DNA from: Kingdonia uniflora
Lineage: Eukaryota > Streptophyta > Magnoliopsida > Ranunculales > Circaeasteraceae
Direction of reading: 5' to 3'
NCBI GenBank assembly: GCA_014058105.1
Contig: JACGCM010000178.1
Coordinates: 868,001 to 932,000 of the forward strand
DNA: 64,000 nucleotides
Position numbers and translations under genes: made by a program. The stretch's first letter is position 1; each line of letters opens with the position of its first letter. Of this stretch, positions 35,834 through 48,147 are shown one piece after another. A model generated the notes under the pieces. It was not told the DNA's origin. It saw only the letters and a program-made list of their open reading frames with translations, and did not search any database.

Positions 35834-36948
35834 ATGACGCTTTCAGACCAAAGTATGCCATTTTCCAAGATAAGAAAATGTTATACTAGTAAGACTGTGG
35901 GCCACTCTAAACTCTAAAACAAAAGGCGAACAGCTCTGGAACAATAACTGGCAGGTGTACATGACGCGTTGAAGATTTTGTAGGGTCAATAGATTGTTAC
36001 CCAGAAGAACAAAGGCATGCTGCTAGCTTTTTCGCGAGTCTCTGTTCTAGACATAATAAGACCTCACGCCAATAATCTGGGAGGTGATGTTCAATCTAAT
36101 CATAAACAACATGGGGGCGTGCCAGCTCTGTGATAGGAAGTCCACCAAGAAGTTGATGGAGATCATGCTAGAGTCAGACAAGCAGAAGATCCACACTGGG
36201 GAAGAGTTTGTATTGTGACACGTGATCGGCTAAGTGGAAGAAGTGGTGACTACAATCCTCGTGAAGGACGCATCCCATGCCCGACCACCACAACTTAACA
36301 GTACATGACTCAGGAACATGTTGAAAAGTGTATCAAAGAATTATTCGATGCACAGGCTCAAACTACTAAAGTTATTTATATCAGGTTACAGAAGAGCCCG
36401 ATTGCTTATAAACTATTGGATGGCGAAGTACCCACCAATTTTCACACCCCAAAAAACTAAAAATATAGGGGAAATGATCTAGTGGAGCATGTTTAAGAAT
36501 TATAGGATGCTATAGAGTTTCATTCTACATCCAATCACATTCTATGTCAGTTTTCTCCTACCAGCCTACAGGGCAAGCCTTTGCGATGGTTCAACACAGT
36601 ACCAGAAGGGTTCATTACAACTTTTGAATAATTGCGGGAACTCTTCGCCAAGAACTACTCGCACAATGAAGACAAAGAGGAGAATTGTATTCTCTGTTTA
36701 CCCTTAAGCAGGTACTAGGAGAGAAGCTCGAAATGCTTACGAAGAAATTCTTGGAGTTGGCCAGAAATGTAGACCGACTGGATCAGAATATTACTATTTT
36801 GGCCTTTACCAATGTGTTGCAAGTGGATGGAAGGGCAAAGGAGTACCTGATTCTAAACAAACCTACGAATTTAAAAGACATGATCAAGATGGTCAACGGA
36901 TATATCGATCTCGAATGGATGGTATCTGAATTGCAGAAAAACTCATAA
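35834..36948 (+). pseudogene. gag of T2
   Basis: The ATG at 35834 opens MTLSDQSMPFSKIRKCYTSK but stops after 28 codons, and further stops and shifts follow. Gag core motifs are clear later: GKPLRWFNTVPEG at about 36570-36608, FAKNYSHNEDKEEN near 36648, and the open stretch 36685-36948 with KKFLELARNVDRLDQ. The family forms the cytoplasmic particle. I did not see an intact CCHC knuckle downstream, although CKPYCIYHKV-like residues near 37160 hint at remains of one. Confidence 0.65.
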
Positions 36949-37267
36949 ATTAACCTTGACAGCAAGAGATCAATCCACAGGCCAAGATTTCAATTGTGCT
37001 GCTGATCACGGAAGAGATAGGAAGAGGACCAAATCTAGTGACGATCAAACTCGGAAAGGTAGTAATATGCCATATCTTCCCAAGATGACTATCATAATAG
37101 CCAGCATATATCCTACACTTTAAAAGGATAAGTTCATCCGCAATGCCTAGAATCTCCAACCCATCGAGAGCAAACCTTATTGCATATACCACAAAGTTTA
37201 GCATCACGACAGAGAGCATTGCTTTACTTTACAGCGACTGTTAGAGTATATTTTTGCAGACGGACGA

Positions 37268-37900
37268 ATGCATGAGTACATAGTAGACGTTGAAAGTAAC
37301 AAAAATGGGAGTTACAAACTTACTACTAAGATCGCACAGATTGAAGAAGCAACAGAGAAGAAATATTTATACCATATCTCCCTCAGCCACTTTATCGAAA
37401 CTCATACCATCATCAGGTCGATCAGATGTAAAAGACAACATCTTGGCCAATACCACAATTTATCCATAGGCAATAAAGAATCCCAGTTACTACCCGCATC
37501 TAGTTCCCAACGCATAGGGATCTCCTTCGAAGATTGTGGCGCTCACCATGTCAATTTTTATCATCATGATGCACTCGTGATCATGCTAAAAATAAGAAAT
37601 ATCATACTACATACAATGATGGTGGATACTGACAGTAGTATCGAACTACTTTTCAAAAGTACGGTTGATCAGATGGGACTGGCCGATAAAGTACAACCTA
37701 GTGACGTCGATATCAGTGGTTTCAAAGGCTCTAAAGAAGAGCGTGTCAGAAAAATCATACTTCCTATTACTACTAGACCGGAATCGGTTGATGTTGTATT
37801 CTATGTTATTAATACAAGATCTCACTATTTGATAATCATGGGACGTTATTGGCAGCATAATATGCGAACTATCCCATCGACCTATCATTTGAGGCTATAA
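37268..37900 (+). pseudogene. Aspartic protease region of T2
   Basis: A 210-aa open stretch. The second half is the retroviral-type protease: ISFEDCGAHHVNFYHHDAL leads to MMVDTDSSIELLF, where the canonical active-site DTG reads DTD (Gly to Asp) at about 37625. The flap-side LIIMGRYWQHNMRTIPSTYH (the family usually has LGRPWLH) ends it. The domain would have cut the Gag-Pol polyprotein. The Gly loss and missing continuity with RT suggest it is inactive. Confidence 0.72.
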
Positions 37901-38079
37901 TCTGATTGGAATGGCGGCATTTACAAGATCAAAGGTAGTTAAAAGCTTGCTCGAGATTTCAAAAAATTTGTTACCACCATGACAGAATCATCGATACCAC
38001 AGCTCGCATAGCAATTACAAAAAACTACTTAAAATATTATAGAGAACTTTACAGAAAACCAGCTACCAAGCGCAAAAAC

Positions 38080-39436
38080 TGCATAATATATCGGGATCAG
38101 TAGAGACAAATGTGACACCTACATTGGAACTTTTTTGTCCATAGCAGAGCGCAATGCTCTTATTCAATTTCTCAAAGATAACAGTGATGTCTTTGTATGG
38201 ACATTCCACGAAATGTCAGGCATTGATCCAAATTTAGCTTGCCACAAGCTTAGCTTGAAAGATAAAGCTGAGGTAGTCAAATAGAAATAGAGAACTTTAG
38301 AGCCAAGTCTACGAGAAGAAATCAATAAAAGACCGATAAACTCATTGAAGTTGGTTTTATCCGAAAATCCAACTACCCAGAATAGATCTCTAACGTTGTA
38401 GCTGTGCCGAAGAAAAATGATAAGATCAGGGTATGCGTGGATTTCACGGACCTCAACAAACATACTCTAAAAGATAGTTTTCCACTTCCTATCATAAACC
38501 ATATGCTCGATTCTACCATAGGGCACGAACTCTAATCCATGATGGACGTTACATCAGGGTATAATCAGATACCTCTATTACCCAAAGACTAAGAAAAAAT
38601 AGCTTTCATCACAGAGCATCGTTTGTATTACTACAAAGTTATGCCTTTCGGCCTCAAAAATGTAGGAGCCACTTACTAAAGACTAATGATGTATATGTTC
38701 AAGGACCATCTTGGTAAAATAATAGAAGTTTACATTGATGATATGCTATGTTAAAGTCTCAAGAAGGAGAACCATCTTGCAGATTTGCACACGACCTTTA
38801 AAATTCTTTGGTCTTTCAAAATGAAACTGAATCCAGATAAGTGTCAATACAGAGTCCAATCAGGCAAGTTCTTGGGACATTTGATTAGCAAGCAAGGTAT
38901 CAAGGCTGACCGAGATTGTATTCGTGCATTGTTTTCTATGTCTTATCCAAGAACAAAGAAAGACGTAGATAAGTTAGCTGGAAAGATAGCAACAATAAAT
39001 TGTTTTATCTCCAAGTCTTCAGACCGCTGTCGATGGTTATTCGACCTACTGCGCCAAGGGACGAAGAAAAAGAAACCTAAAAAAGATCCTGAGATCGAGT
39101 GGACTACAGAATGTGAAGCAGCATTTCAGGAACTAAAATGTTATTTGGGAAAGCCACCAATAACGAGTACACCCAAGGAAGGAGAAGAACTCACCATATA
39201 TCTTGTCGTTACTGATGAATCACTGAGATCAGTCCTCATCTGACTTGATAAAAAGATGGAAAAAGCCTGCCTACTTCATCAACAAGACTCTTACTCCAGT
39301 AGAAACATGGTACACTAAGATTGAGAAATTATTTTTAGTTCTCGTCTACACATCGCAGAAGTTAAAACAATATTTCCTAGCTCACTCAGTTCGAGTAATG
39401 ACAAATTATCCTTTGCATAAAATCTTGTCTAAATGA
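38080..39436 (+). pseudogene. Reverse transcriptase and RNase H of T2
   Basis: The RT fingers region begins near 38140. VCVDFTDLNKHTLKDSFPLP lies at 38433-38492, MMDVTSGYNQIPLL at about 38540 and VMPFGLKNVGATY near 38640. The active site VYIDDM is at 38728-38745. The connection domain DKCQYRVQSGKFLGHLIS follows, then RNase H with FINKTLTPVETWYTKIEKL at about 39275. Stops occur near 38285, 38534, 38591, 38676, 38753 and 39241. The catalytic aspartates of YIDD are kept. Not functional as a whole. Confidence 0.83.
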
Positions 39437-39494
39437 GAGAAATTCAGACGAGTCTAGCAATGGTCAGTTATTCTTTGGGAGTATGATATACATT

Positions 39495-40085
39495 TCAAAC
39501 CACGACATTCCAAAAAAGGCAAGCAGTAGCAGATTTCCTTGCAGACTTTCCAGTAGATGATCCTGACTGGAAAGAAGATAGTACTGGCATAAATGAAGAA
39601 AAATTCAACGAAAAATTAGATTGGGTATCCAAGAAAGGTTGGCGGCTTCTAAATGACAGTTCTGCCGGACCTGCTAGGTCGGGCATCAGGTTCGTTCTTA
39701 TCACGCCTTCTAATGACAGAATTGAGAAAGCTATCTGACTCAACTTCAAAGTTACCAACAATGAGACCAAATACGAGGCACTAATCCATGGTCTAGATAT
39801 GGCTCTTGAGATAGGAGTCCCTGAGTTATCTGTATGCATGAACTCTTTTCTTATAGTAAACCATTATACAGACAAGTTTAAAAAAAATAGAAAAATGATT
39901 GATTATGCCGTAGCAGTAGTATAAGGGGTGGTAAAGAGGACGAAGATGACTGGAAATGACCTTTCCTCACATACATCGGGACCAAAAAAAAAATTGATGG
40001 TAAGCTCCTCAAAGATCCAACTGAAAGAAGACGTTTGTTGGACAATGCAAAGCGATACGTCATTGTTGATAACATCTTTTATAAA
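39495..40085 (+). pseudogene. Second RNase H-like domain of T2
   Basis: Reading across frame breaks, WRLLNDSSAGPARSGIRFVL (about 39640) and NNETKYEALIHGLDMALEIG (about 39756) match the start and the central helix of the archaeal-type RNase H that Tat-lineage elements carry after the normal RNase H. KMIDYAV near 39895 follows. Several stops are present. Confidence 0.65.
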
Positions 40086-41190
40086 AAGTCGGTAATAGGA
40101 CCATATCTCCAATGTTTTTCAGATAAAGAGGCCCAAGACTTCATATACAAATTTCATGAAGACACATGTGGATCCCATGTAGCAGGACGATCTTTAGTGA
40201 ACTGAGCTCTTACTCAAGGAGTCTTTTGGGTTAAAATAAAAGCTCATGCCATCGAATATGTGAGCAAGTATGATGCCTGCCAATGACATGGTCCCCAAAT
40301 TTGAGCTCTAGCCTTGGAACCTCATTCTAGCAAAGTCGTCTGGCCATTCAGAAGATGGGCCCTCGACCTCGTGGGAGAATTCTGAACTGCACCAGGAAAA
40401 AGGAAGTACCTCCTAGTAGCAATAGACTACTTCACAAAATGGGTAGAAGCAGTTCCTTTGTGTCGAACACGTGAAGAAAAAATCATCAAGTTTATACGGG
40501 AAACCATTATAATATGGTTTGGCTGCCCCCACCTCATCAGAATCGACAATGGACCTCAGTTCCCTGGCTCCAAGGTCATTGAGTTCCTGAACCAGCATAA
40601 CATCATCCACTCTCCCTCAAATCCGTATTACCCATATGGAAATGGTTAGGCCAAAATCACTAATCACACTATTGTCGACAAAATCAAAAAGTACTTGACA
40701 GAGAATAAGGGTAGTTATGTGTAAGAATTACCGCATGTGTTATGCACATATCAAACAACACCTCGAGTATCAAATGGATGTACGTCATTCTTGTTAGCAT
40801 ACGGTATAGAAGCAATAATCTCCACTCAATATCATTTCCTACTACGTGATCATGTCATGACAGATGAAGAACACAAGTTCTAGTTGGCATGTAACATGAA
40901 TTGGATCGAACAAGATATAGAGCAGTCGAGAACTTGGGAAGATAGTATCAGACTTTAGCCAGATCATATAACAAGCGAGTTCATCATAGAGTATTCAAAA
41001 TTAAAGATCTCGTCCTACAAGAGGTACCAAAACTCAGAAAGGAACTTAATGTTGGGAAACTCACAGAAAATTGGGAAGAACCTTTTATCATTGTTGGGAA
41101 AAGTGGACTTGGCTCTTACGACCTTGCCACAAAACATGGAGATTGAGTGCCTAATCCTTGGAACACGAGGAGATTAAAGTTATATCGCAG
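40086..41190 (+). pseudogene. Integrase of T2
   Basis: The zinc-binding region reads FHEDTCGSHVAG near 40155, keeping the His pair. YVSKYDACQ near 40258 replaces the first Cys of the CxxC by Tyr. The core has WPFRRWALDLVGEF (about 40340; first catalytic Asp) and LIRIDNGPQFPGS (about 40534; second). At the third position the usual GQAE reads stop-AK (about 40648), so the Glu is lost. A C-terminal segment runs to about 41190, including a VGKLTENWEEPFIIV-like stretch. Stops throughout. Confidence 0.78.
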
Positions 41191-41481
41191 ATAATAATCT
41201 ATCATAGTGTACTTTTCTACTATTTCTATCATCTTGTACGCCGGTCTTACATCAATGAAATACTTATGTTTGATCGCCCTACATCATAGTACTTTTTACT
41301 ATTTCATACAATACTCTTCTACTATATCTAACATTTTTGTATGTCAATCTTACAACAATGAAATACTTGTGTTTGGTTACCCTACATTACAGTTCTTTCT
41401 AATATATCATACAAGTACTTCTATATACATAACACATTTCTAATATCACAGGTTACCAATGGGTTCACCCCATTCTACTCT
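41191..41481 (+). other. Non-coding spacer after T2 integrase
   Basis: AT-rich with loosely repeated TTTCTACTATTTCTA and CTTACAACAATGAAATACTT segments (about 41210-41370). No coding support. Confidence 0.45.
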
Positions 41482-42185
41482 TACAAATCGTTTGTTGCTT
41501 CAGCCAATATGATTTTCTATAACATTATAGATTGTTTGTTGCTTCAGCCAATCTGATCTTCTATGATATTACAAATTATTTGTTGCTTCAGCAAATCTGA
41601 TCTTCTATTAAATTACAAATCGTTTGTTGCTTTAGCCAATATGATCTTCAATTATATTACAGATCGTTTGTTGCTTCAACCAATCTGATCTTCTATTACA
41701 TTACAAATCATTTGTTGCTTTAGCCAATCTGATCTTTTATTATATTATAGATCATTTGTTGCTTCAACCAATCTGATCTTTAATTACATTACAGATTGCT
41801 TGTTGCTTCAGCAATTTGATCTTCCATTACATTGCAGATTGTTTGTTGCTTCAGCCAATCTGATCTTCTATTACATTATAGATCATTTGCTGCTTCAACC
41901 AATCTAATCTTCTATTATATTATAGATCGTTTGTTGCTTCAGCTAATCTGATCTTTTATTACATTACAGACCGTTTGTTACTTCAGCCAATTTGATCTTC
42001 TATTATATTATAGATCATTTGTTGCTTCAGCTTATCTGATCTTTTATTACATACGTGATCACTTATTACTTCAGCCAATTCGATCTTTTGTTACATTACA
42101 GATCACTTATTATTTTAGCCAATCTGATCTACTATTATAAAATGGATTGCTTATTACTTCTGGCAACATGATCTTCTATTAGGTC
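41482..42185 (+). repeat. 44-bp minisatellite, about 16 units, in the 3' region of T2
   Basis: Successive units contain TTTGTTGCTTCAGCCAATCT followed by GATCTTCTATTACATT, spaced close to 44 bp (one at 43). The edge units, especially the last three, are more diverged. Tandem arrays in this part of Tat/Ogre elements are a recognised phenomenon. Confidence 0.92.
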
Positions 42186-42257
42186 AGCTATTTGATTCTG
42201 CAATATGGCTACTAGACTTCTACACCTCAATTGGTTCATCAAAAGGTCAGTACAAGT

Positions 42258-42697
42258 ATGTCCAGGTCACTAATTCTATTATCAGTCCAATTTTGGTACA
42301 TTATATCTACAATATTTCAATTGGTATAGTACACATAGTTCCTTTTTACATTTATCACGCCTCCTCAATCACTCAAACTATCACTTGACCTATCAAACAA
42401 TACATCGCCATGCAAACTTTCCCCACACCCAGAAAGTCGCAGACTCATCAACTCTAGCACCCTCCTTGTAACAATTTATGTCCAGGTCTCTAATTCTATT
42501 ATCAGTCTAATTTTGGTATACTATATCTACTATATTTCAATTGGTATAGTACACATAATTCCTTCTTACATTTATCACATCTCCTCAATCACTTAAACTA
42601 TCACATGAGCTATCAAACAACACATTGCCATGCAAACTTTCCCCACGCCTAGAAAGTCGCAGACGCATCAACTCTAGCACCCTCCTAGTAACAATTT
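42258..42697 (+). repeat. 220-bp tandem duplication in T2
   Basis: Copies at 42258-42477 and 42478-42697. Each begins ATGTCCAGGTC and ends CTAGTAACAATTTAT-like sequence, with about 8% difference by eye. Confidence 0.88.
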
Positions 42698-45600
42698 ATT
42701 TTCCTTCTTTAACCTTACTCTTAGTAAGAGTACCAATTCTTGACATCATACGATCCAGATACTCAGCTCGTACCAACCACATGTCACACTGCACAACATT
42801 TGTGACCAGGTTATCATAATCTTTCTTTTTCCAGTCTCTTAAACTTGGACACAAAAAAGGAGAACATTGTCATCATCTCTCTGTCATACATGTCACCTAC
42901 CTCGTGCTTCACCTTGTCAGGAATAACAAGCTTTACAATTTTTCCTTTCGCCTCATGCAGCATAACTTCAAAAAATTTGCAGCGTTCTTCAATCACCTAT
43001 TTTTCATCCAAAGAAGTTTTATTTTGTTTTTCCATCACCGTTATGAATTTGTCCATGTGTACCAAAAAATTCGCTGATTATTCCATCACAGACTTATGTT
43101 GACTTCTCTCTACAAATCCTTCATCAAGATCTATTTTAGCCTTCAAAAGATCATCATCCAACTTGGTCTTCGCACTAAGCAGTTCCCCAATTTCCATTTG
43201 GTACTCTAAAGTATTTAACTCGAAAGTTTAAACTGTATCCTCTAGGGTCCCAATCTTCAGCCACTATTTGTTTAGTAATTCGTTCTATTCATTATAGACC
43301 TCCTCTAACTATTTTACCCTCATATTAGTAACATACCACAATACATCATATTTACGAGCATGCCCATTTGCCTCCTTCACCGCTGCTCGCGCATCCACTC
43401 TTTTCGCTTCAAGCATATTTATCTGAGTTTGTAAATCTTTAAAACAATCTTCTTCTTTCTCCAACACCGCCAATAGCTATATAATCTTTGTTCGTGAAAG
43501 TTTTAGCTCTGTATCATGCTAATTTATTCGTTCTGAAATATCCAAAATGTCCAACTCCTTTTTCTCTACAACTTCTTCTAGTCCTTCCATCATTTTCAGC
43601 TCAATGGCTAGTTCAGCCTCCTTATCTTCTAGTTGTTTGGTCAAATGAACCACTGTGCTTTGCTCTTCTGTTACTTTCACCTCCATTTTTCCTTTAAATT
43701 AGTAGCACTTTTCAGTGCTTCCTGATTAAAATTCATATTAGTGTTCAATTTTTCATTTAAAACACATAACGGCTTCACGCTGGCTCTGAACCTCTGCTAG
43801 TTCACCCTGCAGCAACAATTAACTTTCACATGCATACTAGTTTGTTTATCCAAAATGTTTACATATCACAGCTAACAATTTTGTTCAAAAACATAATGCT
43901 TGAGTACTATCAATGCATAACTCCATTTTATATCTACACTATCATCACAGAAAAAAAAATTTATTTATGATCAAAATAGTGTACAAACATCTAGTGCATA
44001 TGCAAGGTGTAAGAAACTTGACTACTTTACTTTCTCTTTCTCGAGCTCTAAGAGAACTGTCCCCTGTCTCTCAAACTCTTTGATTTCTCTACTTGAACAT
44101 CTAAAGAGGCTATAAAAGTCACCACCTCCTACTGGCATTGCTTTCACCGTGGCCGAGGTATCAGGCTCTTGACCTCCTTCTCGTCCACTTCAGATAAAAT
44201 TTCTCTCAATCTAGGAGCTAGTTTTTCAACAACCTTTTCCTCCTCATCTTTTGTGAACCACATATTTTCAGCTTTTTCATTCTCTATCTTAAAATACTTC
44301 CCAAAATCCATTACATACTTCATAAATTCGTTCTCTACCCTCGCCAGCTCCCCTCCATAAAACTGAATCACACTTTCTATATGACGTTCATGGTCCGTTT
44401 GAGCTGCGACCTTTGCTCGTGACGGATACTGATGCTCTCTCAATTGCATGTGCGCCCTATATAGACGCATGCGCATTTCCTTCTGCATTACACCTAACGC
44501 TCTCAAATCCCCTTCTACCTTCTTTCTACCAGTTGTTTGTTTTGTCAATTGATTTGCTAAAGACATTTTTATTTCCATATTTTGCATCAACATGTGTTCC
44601 AGCTCTTTCACCTCACCTTCTTATTTCTTTTGTACTTCTATTTGATCTTTCCATATCCTGAAAAGCATAATCCTTATTGCTCTTCGATCCTACATAAAGT
44701 TAAGAGCATCAGGTAAGGGTCCTACATCACCCTATATAACAGACACACCAGCTCGAGCTGTACAATTTTTTGCCTCTACAATATGGTAATTATGTGCTTC
44801 TTGAGCTAAAAACATAACTCGAGTTCGGTCAGGTACTGCACCCTTATCCTTTAAAAGCTGTGCATAAGCTTCTTTCAATCCCCACTTACTATCTACTTCA
44901 GCCTCAAAATACAGTATCAGAGCTACCAAAAGCTTTTGACACCTTGTTTTATCACTCGGGTCAGTAAAACAAATCAAGTCTTTCGATTTACGTACTAATA
45001 CCCCCATCTCCTCTTCATTTCTTAAAACATCATCCCTTTATATTTTTATCTTAGCATATCTTCACTAAAGGTCATATAATTCTTTAAAGTTTTTTTCCAA
45101 ATTAGACTTAAACTGCCTTCTCTCATACTTAGTTTTATTTAATACCTGTTGAATACGAGTCACGGAATCCCTCGCTCTACTCAACGATCTCCCCAAGTCC
45201 AAAATTGTTTTTCTCAACCGTTCTACTCCCTACATAGATTATACATATCTTGGTTATTAGACAAACATTTTAATAGAGCACGATAAAATAGTGTCTATAA
45301 AACTTAAATAGTTTTAGACCATATAGAATACAATCTCATCAAAGTCCAAGAGAAAATAAAATAAGTTTAAAATAGAATACCACAGACTGATTAAACATTC
45401 TTGTTAGTCTCTACCTCAGACGGAGGATCAACTTTACTATCAGTAGCTCAGACTTGTTAAGATTGAGAAGCAGATACTGTAGTTGTTATAGCAACATCTT
45501 CCACCACTTCATCTTTTGCATCTAAAGTAAAGACTATCTCCTTATATTTTCCAGTTTGGCCCAACTCTATATTAGTAGTGATCAACCCAAAGTAGCGGTA

Positions 45601-48147
45601 AGACTGGACAAAATAGTCTCTTTCCGCCCGTATCTCTATGAATGCTTGTGAGATACTCCTCGTGCATAGACAAATCAGTACATCATTCTTCAGCAGCCTT
45701 CAACTCTTCGACCTTGCTCTCGTTCTCTTTCTTGAGCTACTCCTCGAGCTCCTTCATCCGAGTTGTTTGAGATCGAGCCCGTGAATAAGCTCTCTAAACT
45801 CCTGGCTTCTCTTTTCAATGAATTTAGTAGCTCCCTTCATCAGCATCGAGAGCTGCCAACACAAGATACAAGATAAGTAAGACATATATCAAATCACACA
45901 TACAACTGATCGAGAATATCATTACATACCCCTAGAGTCTTCTCTTGAAACATATTATCAAGCTGATGCGGATTAGCCTCCGCCATCGTAAAGTATTTCT
46001 TCTTCATTTCTCTCAGCATGGCTACAGCCTTGGCACTAGTATGATCACTGCCTTCACCCTCAAGATGTCTCCTTTTCAAAGATCCCTTGTCCGCATCAAT
46101 AGGAGAAACCTCACTCACAACCTGCTCCTCTGCTACACCTCCAACAACAAGTTCATCACCCACTGTCCCTTGGGTCACCATCGTAGTAGAAGGATAAGCT
46201 TTTGCTACTATCTTTTTTAGCCTCTGAAATGATTGTTTTACATTTGTACTCTCTAGCTCAGGCATAGGAAGACTAGTCAAGTCACCTAAAGGAAGACGGG
46301 CCTTCATCTTCTCAGCCATAGCTCAATTCTCATGAGCTCGTTGTACCTTGGGCACTCTGGAGTCTACCCTCTTATCCCTAGAGATACCTACTTTACCGAG
46401 TACTTGCTTTAGCTTAACCTACTCAAGGGCTATGCAGTCAAACAAGCTGGTATTATTAAGCAGAGATTTGGGATTAGGACCTGTCAAACAAAAATAAGAA
46501 AATGGTTAACAGCTTGAAGATAGACAGATGGTTGGTCGAAGTTGATAGATATTACTTACTCAAATTATAATATTTATGGTTTAGGATGAGCGTTGGTTCA
46601 TCTGGAACCTGCATACAATTGCCCCCTACCCATACAAGTTGGTCATTCCATTGTCTACCCGCAGATTCGAAGTTAAAAATTTTTGGGGTAGGAGAATTAC
46701 TATACAGGTAACCACTTTTGTGACCTTTGATGAATTCTAATCTATAATATTACAGTATGTTTGCTACAAACTGCTTTACTGTCCCATCCTTTTTCCACTT
46801 GTCATTCAGTGCCTCACACACCCTCATCATTTCAAATAAATTCCCATTTAATTAGGTAGGGTAGCACTGCAATATATTTATAACCCATTTTTTAAAGAAC
46901 GTTATCGAAATCCTAAGGTCATATATTACCCGATTCAGATAGTACAAAAACTTGTCATTCAGTCCTACAATCCCCGCCCCATTATAGTACAAAATTTCTA
47001 CATCTTCCCTAATACCTCTATTCTTTTTCCACTTATCCAGGCAGGGAACTGAGCAGTATACATTTCCACCCCTTTTCTTTGTACATAAGTCCTAAACCAC
47101 CGACCTTGTTCCATCACATAGTTCCCCCAATCTCCTTTAAACTTCTTCTTATACTTCAAAAATTATTTTCCTACATCTACTTGTTTAGGATATATGAAGA
47201 ATGATTTATCTTTTACCTTTGCCTCATCTTCCTCTACAACTTTATTTACTTCACTCGACTCTCTAACCTCTACATCTACAGTCACTTCCACCCTATCTCC
47301 AGTTTCTTCTATACTACTACAATCGTCCTCCCTACCTGATGATGATGTTTCCTCTGAACTAGATGATACTACAAATCTACTCATGGGCTTTATGCTTTTT
47401 GAACGCATACTAGACCTATAGGTACATACAATATTTTATCATTTTCTTGACATTAGATGTTATACCATACATACGGTAGAAACAACCCTACATATACGTT
47501 TAACCCATTCAAGGCATTTATTTCCAAACTTTCCAAAACAACAGCAAATCATTTTTAACTTTCCCTCTTCTTCTCCAAGCACAAATTTCCTCTTTCTACA
47601 GTTTATTCCCATACACAAAACTTGTGTAAAATAGTAAAAATATAGGCAAAGAATCAGTTCTTAGCCCCTACATTCTCAACTTTGATATCCCTAAATCAAT
47701 CCCATATAAAGGCGATAAACATATAATATCATATACAGAGTACTAGACAGTACAATCAAGACAGAGGAACAAGTTACTAACCTGTACTAGAAGAACCACA
47801 ATCGTCTGCTTTACCTACACATTTCACAAAGATTGAACGCTCCCGTTGTTTCTTTATCAAAATTTTCTCACCAGATTCTCTACTAAATCAAAATCAGAAC
47901 TCAAACATTTCTTCTCTCAGGGTACATTGGTTACACCACTTTTTTCACTCTCTATAACTGCAAATAATTTGTGAGGGAGAGAGAAATGACTTTTTATACT
48001 CTCCCTAGGTTTATGAAATGACGGCTCTTTCAGACACGTGTTAGTCACCTCTACAGTCTCTATAGACATATTTTTGAGTCTCATAGCATCATCATGACTT
48101 CTATGATAACGTTTACTGTCATCACATCTGTCTCTACCTTCGGCCAT
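42698..48147 (-). pseudogene. Antisense accessory gene of T2 (second copy)
   Basis: Colinear with the gene at 1-4303. The first exon starts at the ATG at 48147 (MAEGRDRCDDSKRYHRSH) and ends at the conserved donor TCTAGTACAG|GTTAG near 47797. The next exon has MRSKSIKPMSRFVVSSSSEE at 47408, then WGNYVMEQGRWFRTYV near 47090 after a stop. A Ser/Glu-rich middle is at 46319-45894. Coiled-coil parts are at 45007-44732 (RKSKDLICFTDPSDK), 44611-44144 (TDHERHIESVIQFYGGELAR) and 42996-42814. Expression from its own antisense promoter is known for Grande-type elements, and the function is unclear. Stops break the frames, so this copy is likely dead. Confidence 0.6.

Noticed and set aside
41482..42185. 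Regular 44-bp repeats resembling a CRISPR array
   Set aside because: The whole unit repeats with no unique spacers, and it lies in a plant retrotransposon next to integrase.
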